A DNA stretch of 64,000 bases from Thermoguttaceae bacterium (lineage in GTDB: Bacteria; Planctomycetota; Planctomycetia; Pirellulales; Thermoguttaceae). Position numbers and translations under genes: made by a program. A model generated the notes under the pieces. The model did not search any database and had not been told where the DNA came from. It worked only from the letters and a program-made list of their open reading frames with translations. Positions 58,860-64,000 of this stretch are shown one piece after another. The stretch lies in NCBI GenBank assembly GCA_028695965.1, contig JAQVHZ010000005.1:1-64000 (forward strand). The letters run 5' to 3'. Position 1 is the stretch's first letter. Each line of letters starts with the position of its first letter.

Positions 58860-59762
58860 ATGTTGATCAGCATGACGGGATTCGGGTCGGCGTCGACTCA
58901 TGAGAATGGATTCCTTATTTCGTCGGAGATTAAAGCGGTAAACAACCGTTTTTTGAAAACAACGATTAAGCTGCCAGAAGGATTTGCGTCGCTTGAAACG
59001 AAGATTGACGAGTTGCTGCACGCTCAAATTGCTCGCGGTTCCGTTAATTTTTCTTTGAAACTCGACCGAGATTCAGCAGAAAACGATTTTGAACTTAATT
59101 TTGACGCGTTGAAGCGTTATATTTCCGAAGCGCGCCGTTTCGTCGATCAAAATCCCGGTTTTGCACAATTTGATCGGCTCGGTCCTTTCGTCGATTTTCT
59201 TCGCCTGCCGGGCGTGATTCAAGATCATTCGAGCTCGACGCGGGAGAATTTGCCGGATCTTCTTTGGGACGCTATTGCGAACAACGTCAATATGGCGCTC
59301 GAAAGACTGCAGGCGATGCGGCGCGTCGAAGGCGCTTCCACAGCGACTTATTTGGCGGGCAATATCGATCTTCTTCGCGCGTCGATAGACGAAGTTAAGG
59401 CGCTTGCCCCAAATTCAGTCGAGGCGTATCGCGAGCGGCTTACCGAACGCGTTTCCAAGGCGTTGTCGGACAATGGCGTTGAGCTAGACCCCGTCGACAT
59501 TGTGCGGGAGATCGCAATTTATACCGACAAAGTTGATATTTCCGAAGAGATTGCGCGATTCTATTCTCACTTGGACCAATTCGAGTCGACGATGAAAGTC
59601 GGAACCGCGTGCGGCAAGAAACTTGATTTTCTGACGCAAGAGATGTTCCGAGAATCGAATACGATCGGCTCGAAATCAAGCTCGCCGGAAATTCTCCAAC
59701 ACGTCGTTGAAATGAAATCGACGATCGAGCGCATTCGCGAGATGGTCCAAAACGTCGAATGA
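58860..59762 (+). CDS. YicC family protein (endoribonuclease-like)
   Basis: MLISMTGFGSAS...SSEIKAVNNRFLKTTIKLPEGF...GKKLDFLTQEMFRESNTIGSKSSSPEI. Confidence 0.93.
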   Translation: MLISMTGFGSASTHENGFLISSEIKAVNNRFLKTTIKLPEGFASLETKIDELLHAQIARGSVNFSLKLDRDSAENDFELNFDALKRYISEARRFVDQNPGFAQFDRLGPFVDFLRLPGVIQDHSSSTRENLPDLLWDAIANNVNMALERLQAMRRVEGASTATYLAGNIDLLRASIDEVKALAPNSVEAYRERLTERVSKALSDNGVELDPVDIVREIAIYTDKVDISEEIARFYSHLDQFESTMKVGTACGKKLDFLTQEMFRESNTIGSKSSSPEILQHVVEMKSTIERIREMVQNVE

Positions 59763-59815
59763 TCGACGCCCAACTTTACGGTATATTCAGTTAAAGATTC
59801 GAACGGTCAGCCGGT

Positions 59816-60412
59816 ATGGCAGAATTAACGGAACAAGCGGCGTCGAAGCAAGGGCGCGTCCTTATTTTTTCGGGACCTTCGGGCGTCGGAAAAGGCACGT
59901 TGCTCAAGCTGCTCTTTGACAAAGGCGCGTTCCCGCTGACGATGAGCGTGTCGGCGACGACGCGAGCGCCCCGACCGGGCGAAATTGACGGCGTTCATTA
60001 TTATTTTTTGACCCGTGAAGAATTTTTGTCGCGACAGGCGCGCGGCGATTTTTTGGAATCTTTTGAAGTCTACGCCGGCGGCGCTTGGTACGGCACGCTT
60101 CGCGAAACTGTCGAACAGGCCGTGGCGGAAGGGAAATGGATCGTTTTGGAGATCGACGTCAAGGGCGCGAAAAGCGTCGTTGACAAGATTCCAGAAGCGG
60201 TTACCTTTTTTATTGCGCCTCCGACGATCGACGATTTGCGCAAGCGGCTCGAGTCGCGCGGTTCGGAAACGACCGAAGAGTTAGCTAAGCGAGTCGCGCA
60301 AGCGCAGACAGAAATCGACTCCAGCGATTTTTATCGTTATCATATTGTCAACGACCGTTTAGAAGACTCGTTGGCGGAAATAGTAGAGATTTTACAACGA
60401 GACGTTGCGTAA
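59816..60412 (+). CDS. gmk: guanylate kinase
   Basis: IFSGPSGVGKGTLLK, SVSATTRAPRPGEIDGVHYYFLTREEF. Confidence 0.95.
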   Translation: MAELTEQAASKQGRVLIFSGPSGVGKGTLLKLLFDKGAFPLTMSVSATTRAPRPGEIDGVHYYFLTREEFLSRQARGDFLESFEVYAGGAWYGTLRETVEQAVAEGKWIVLEIDVKGAKSVVDKIPEAVTFFIAPPTIDDLRKRLESRGSETTEELAKRVAQAQTEIDSSDFYRYHIVNDRLEDSLAEIVEILQRDVA

Positions 60413-60512
60413 CGCATTTGTTCTAGGGCGTTCAACGCGCTTTTTGAATAACTGCGTTTCATAAGGAACGAAATGAGCGATCGCAAGGTTGCGCGTTTTG
60501 AAAGAGAAAAAA

Positions 60513-60746
60513 ATGATTGAAGAGCTCAAAGAAGAAGAATTGATTGAAAAGTGCGGCGGACGTTTCAAGCTTTCTGTGCTTATTCAGAAACGGCTTGTCA
60601 ACTTGAATCGCGGCGGTAAGCCTTTTGTCATGCCTCGCGAAGGAGAATCGACGCTGCAGATTGTCATTCGTGAAATCTTGGAAGATAAGATCTTCTTGAA
60701 TTTGGACGGCGAAAGTTCGGAAAACGCTTTCGGCAATTCGTTTTAA
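60513..60746 (+). CDS. rpoZ: DNA-directed RNA polymerase subunit omega-like
   Basis: Short ORF between gmk and coaC; GGRFKLSVLIQKRLVNLNRGGKPFV. Confidence 0.75.
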   Translation: MIEELKEEELIEKCGGRFKLSVLIQKRLVNLNRGGKPFVMPREGESTLQIVIREILEDKIFLNLDGESSENAFGNSF

Positions 60747-60803
60747 CTAAAATTCGAGTATAGGCGGAAAAGTTTTTCGCACGTAGCACACGACGAGAAT
60801 TGA

Positions 60804-60833
60804 AAACGCTCTGCCTATGCAGGGCGTTTTTCA
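60804..60833 (+). terminator. terminator-like hairpin
   Basis: AACGCTCTGC / GCAGGGCGTT followed by TTT. Confidence 0.55.
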
Positions 60834-60937
60834 TTAGAGGTATGGCAAATCGACGAAAAGACGACGAGACGAGTTGGGAGACGCAAGACGCTCTCGGCAA
60901 GTTGCATATATAGATAATTGAGCAGGCGGACGAAAAA

Positions 60938-61486
60938 ATGACGACCTCATCATTGACAGGCAAAGAAGTTTTATTAGGCGTTTGCGGAGGGATTGCCGCT
61001 TATAAAGCCGCTTCTCTTACTAGTTTTCTGGCGAAGTCTGGAGCGGGAGTAACGGTCCTTATGACGGAGTCGGCGACGAAACTTGTCGGACCGAAGACTT
61101 TTGAAGCGTTGACGAGGCGTCCAGTCGCGACGACTATGTGGGAAACGAATCTTGTTCATCCGCATATAGAGCTTGCGCGTCAAGCGGACGTCTTCTGCAT
61201 TGCGCCCGCTACTGCTAATATCATGGCGAAGGCGGCTTGGGGCGTTGCAGACGACCTGATGAGCTCGACGATTCTCGCGTTCAGCGGAAAATTACTGATG
61301 GCGCCCGCGATGAACACGGTTATGTGGGAAAAGCCGGCGACGCAGCGGAATTTTAAGACGCTTCAAGAGGACGGGGTGATTATGCTTGGACCTGAATCGG
61401 GGCGTCTGAGCTGCGGAGAGGCGGGTTCCGGACGAATGATTTCTCCTGAGGCAATCTTTGATGCGATCGTCGCCGCGTTAGGCTAA
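60938..61486 (+). CDS. coaC: flavoprotein, phosphopantothenoylcysteine decarboxylase domain (CoaC-like), no CoaB domain
   Basis: LLGVCGGIAAYKA, FCIAPATANIMAKAAWGVADDLMSSTIL, APAMNTVMWEKPATQRNFKTL. Confidence 0.85.
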   Translation: MTTSSLTGKEVLLGVCGGIAAYKAASLTSFLAKSGAGVTVLMTESATKLVGPKTFEALTRRPVATTMWETNLVHPHIELARQADVFCIAPATANIMAKAAWGVADDLMSSTILAFSGKLLMAPAMNTVMWEKPATQRNFKTLQEDGVIMLGPESGRLSCGEAGSGRMISPEAIFDAIVAALG

Positions 61487-61742
61487 AACTCAACTATCGA
61501 GAGAAAATTTTTTCTTTTGAAGGGGAATTTTCTCAACGAAGGGAAGGAGAACGGAGACAAGCCGAGCGAACTTTTTTCATTTTGAAATTCGATTTATTGA
61601 GAAATTAAAGCTCTTTTTATTAAAATTTGTAAAATTTCTGAAAAACTCACTTGTCTATCTCGAAATCCCTGTTACATTGTTCTGAACGTTACAAATTACC
61701 GACGGCAAAGAACGTTGATACGCGCCAATTGAAGTTCTTATC

Positions 61743-61880
61743 GTTCAAAGCGCAACAAAGTCGCTCTCAGATGGAGAGCCCCGGCGACGGTTAGAAAACT
61801 TTCCCGGTTGAACTTTGAATCAGCGTTAGTTGTAAAGAAACCTGAGTCAGTACCCCGAGGTTAACGTAAGTCGGCGACTG
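61743..61880 (+). ncRNA. candidate structured 5' leader of the S10 ribosomal protein operon
   Basis: TTCAAAG/CTTTGAA around GTCG-CTCTC/GAGAG-CGAC; then CGTTA-AACCT/AGGTT-AACG; then AGTCGGCGACT; manual pairing only. Confidence 0.35.
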
Positions 61881-62066
61881 TAACTGTAATCACTTCAAAA
61901 GAAATCTTCGAGTAATCAAGCGCAGGAAGCTCTGAAGCGACCTTGCGCGATTTGAGAAGTAAGTTTAAAAAAGCGTCACGTTACGCGTCTTGTGGCAAAT
62001 CCCGAGACGACTGTCAGACGGCAAATGATATTTGTCAACTAGGTTACGAAAGTACGGAGAATTACA

Positions 62067-62396
62067 GTGTCGACTTCCGGCAACGATATTATCAGAATTA
62101 GAATGGAAGCCTACGATTACGCCGCTCTCGATCAAAGCGCGATGGAAATCGTTGAAACCGCCAAACGCACCGGCTCGATCGTTCGAGGGCCGATTCCCCT
62201 TCCGACCCGCAGAGAAATTTACACCATCCTTTCGAGCCCTCACGTTGATAAAAAAGCTCGTCAACAATACGAAATTCGCACGCACAAGCGCGTTATCGAT
62301 ATCGTGCAAGCGACGGCCAAGACGATCGACGCTCTCAATAAGCTGAGTCTTCCCGCCGGCGTTGATATTAAAATCAAAGCTACTGGCGCTCGTTGA
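62067..62396 (+). CDS. rpsJ: 30S ribosomal protein uS10
   Basis: [71 protein letters not shown]. Confidence 0.96.
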   Translation: MSTSGNDIIRIRMEAYDYAALDQSAMEIVETAKRTGSIVRGPIPLPTRREIYTILSSPHVDKKARQQYEIRTHKRVIDIVQATAKTIDALNKLSLPAGVDIKIKATGAR

Positions 62397-62495
62397 TCGA
62401 CATAATCATTAATCGTACCGGTCTTCACGAATAAAACGGACCGCAATGCGAATTAGGTATCTGTCTGAATAAGACAAATAAAGGAATCAAAAGAT

Positions 62496-63215
62496 ATGGG
62501 TATCGGTTTACTTGGACAAAAACTCGGAATGAGCCAATTATACACCGAACAGGGAGAAGTGATCCCTGTTACCGTAATTCAAGCCGGGCCGTGCTGCGTT
62601 CTTCAAGTGAAAACGCTTGAGCGCGACGGATACGAAGCGGTGCAACTTGGTTTCAAAGACAAGCCGCGTCGTCTCGCTCGCCGCAGCGAACGCGGTCATG
62701 TCGCCAACATCGACAGCAAGCGTCAAAAGGCCGCGATCGCGTCCGGCGCGGCAGCTGCGAAGAAGGCTGAATGCGAACCGAAACGTTTTGTTCGCGAATT
62801 CCGCGGCAGCGTTGAAGGCGTTGAAGTTGGTCAAAACTTCGACGTTGAACTTTTCAACGACGTTCTTGCGGTCGACGTTACGGCGACCAGCAAGGGGCGC
62901 GGTACTTCTGGCGTTATGAAGCGTCATAATTTTGCTGGACAACACGCTACGCACGGCGTCAAGAAATGCCACCGTCACCTTGGCGGCACCGGCTGCAGCT
63001 CGTCTCCGGGCCGCACGCCGAAAGGCAAGAAGATGCCCGGACGTTACGGAAACGCTCGCTGCACAGTTCGTAATCAAAAAGTAGTCGTTGTCGATAAAGA
63101 AAATAATTTGCTTGTTATTCGTGGGGCTGTTCCTGGACCGACCGGCGCTTTTGTCTCGATTCGTCCGACCAATAAGTTGCCGGCGCCAAAGCATAACAAG
63201 TGGCGTCTTGCCTGA
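62496..63215 (+). CDS. rplC: 50S ribosomal protein uL3
   Basis: GLLGQKLGMSQLYTEQGEVIPVTVIQAGPC...GTSGVMKRHNFAGQHATHGVKKCHRHLGGTG. Confidence 0.96.
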   Translation: MGIGLLGQKLGMSQLYTEQGEVIPVTVIQAGPCCVLQVKTLERDGYEAVQLGFKDKPRRLARRSERGHVANIDSKRQKAAIASGAAAAKKAECEPKRFVREFRGSVEGVEVGQNFDVELFNDVLAVDVTATSKGRGTSGVMKRHNFAGQHATHGVKKCHRHLGGTGCSSSPGRTPKGKKMPGRYGNARCTVRNQKVVVVDKENNLLVIRGAVPGPTGAFVSIRPTNKLPAPKHNKWRLA

Positions 63216-63281
63216 TCGTAGGTCAGGGGATATCGTTTCGTTTACGATAACAATCAAACATACAACAGTATTGACAATAAA

Positions 63282-63911
63282 ATGACTAATTTACCGATTT
63301 ACGACAAGACCGGCGCACAAGTTGGCGAGTATGTGATCGACCTCGAAGCTCTTGCTCCGAAGATCAGCAAGCAGCTCCTGCACGACGCCGTTGTTATGTA
63401 TCAAACGAACCTTCGTCAAGGTTCGGCTAAAACGAAGTCTCGCGCGGAAGTCGCCGGCACGAGAAAAAAGATGTACCGTCAGAAGGGCACGGGCAACGCT
63501 CGCGCCGGTCATAAGCGCAGCGGCGTTCGCCGCGGCGGCGGACATATCTTCGCCAAGGCTCCGAAAGACTGGACCTACCGTATGCCTCGCAAGGCTTTGA
63601 AAGCCGCCACGCGTATGGCTATGGCAGAAAAGGTTCGCGGCGACTATGTTAAGTTAATCGACGCTTTCGAAATGGACGCTCCTAAGACCAAGGAAGCCGC
63701 TGCGATTCTCGCTAATATGAAGTTTGATCGCACCGTCCTGCTCGTCGTTGGCGATTACGATAAGAACGTCTATCTGAGCGTTCGGAACATTCCCAAGGTT
63801 CAGGTTCTTCCTGTTTCCGATTTGAACGCTTACGAAATTCTTCGTCCGAAAAATCTCTTGGTAACCAAGTCGGCGATGGAAAAGTTTATTGAAACTCGCG
63901 TTTCCAAGTGA
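63282..63911 (+). CDS. rplD: 50S ribosomal protein uL4
   Basis: KTKSRAEVAGTRKKMYRQKGTGNARAGHKRSGVRRGGGHIFAKAPKDW. Confidence 0.96.
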   Translation: MTNLPIYDKTGAQVGEYVIDLEALAPKISKQLLHDAVVMYQTNLRQGSAKTKSRAEVAGTRKKMYRQKGTGNARAGHKRSGVRRGGGHIFAKAPKDWTYRMPRKALKAATRMAMAEKVRGDYVKLIDAFEMDAPKTKEAAAILANMKFDRTVLLVVGDYDKNVYLSVRNIPKVQVLPVSDLNAYEILRPKNLLVTKSAMEKFIETRVSK

Positions 63912-63963
63912 GTTGGCTTACGTGAAGGTTTGATAAACAAGAGAAGAAGGTAAGGATAGTAAA

Positions 63964-64000
63964 ATGCCTCAATGCAAAGACGTTACCGATACGAAGCTCG
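63964..64000 (+). CDS. partial CDS running off the window, probably uL23 by S10-operon order
   Basis: ATG at 63964 with upstream purine-rich sequence; only about 12 codons visible; call rests on synteny. Confidence 0.4.
   Translation, partial: MPQCKDVTDTKL

Noticed and set aside
62032-62346. 104-aa ORF overlapping rpsJ in another frame
   Set aside because: The 62067-62396 frame is unmistakably uS10.
1-64000. CRISPR arrays, tRNA or rRNA genes
   Set aside because: No regularly spaced repeats, no cloverleaf/T-arm signatures and no rRNA core sequences seen by eye; a tRNAscan/Infernal run would be decisive.

Overview
The window reads as a planctomycete/PVC-like chromosome segment of moderately high GC, with no rRNA, tRNA or CRISPR that I could recognise. 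Left part (about 0.3-19.6 kb): a probable DUF6057-like membrane protein plus a PD40/TolB-like propeller with one CXXCH; a CrtI-like FAD oxidoreductase plus a FabZ-like dehydratase; and three same-strand HzsA-related proteins (beta-propeller, two CXXCH each). The HzsA-like genes are interrupted by an AT-rich block of small unknown ORFs and by a C-terminally anchored caspase-fold protein whose catalytic His position reads Gln. Middle part: rpsR, argB-argD-argF, pheT, dnaA (linker carries three AT-hook-like motifs), sppA (acidic insertion), a Gfo/Idh/MocA oxidoreductase, rpmB (long hairpin-rich leader), DUF5107/TPR, ispD, GH32, hemL and CPBP. Right part: a minus-strand glycan gene group, then tpiA-secG-yicC-gmk-rpoZ-coaC and the start of the S10 operon (rpsJ, rplC, rplD, partial next gene) behind a 580-bp structured leader. 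All calls come from reading motifs and ORFs by eye; no database search, profile search or folding program was run.
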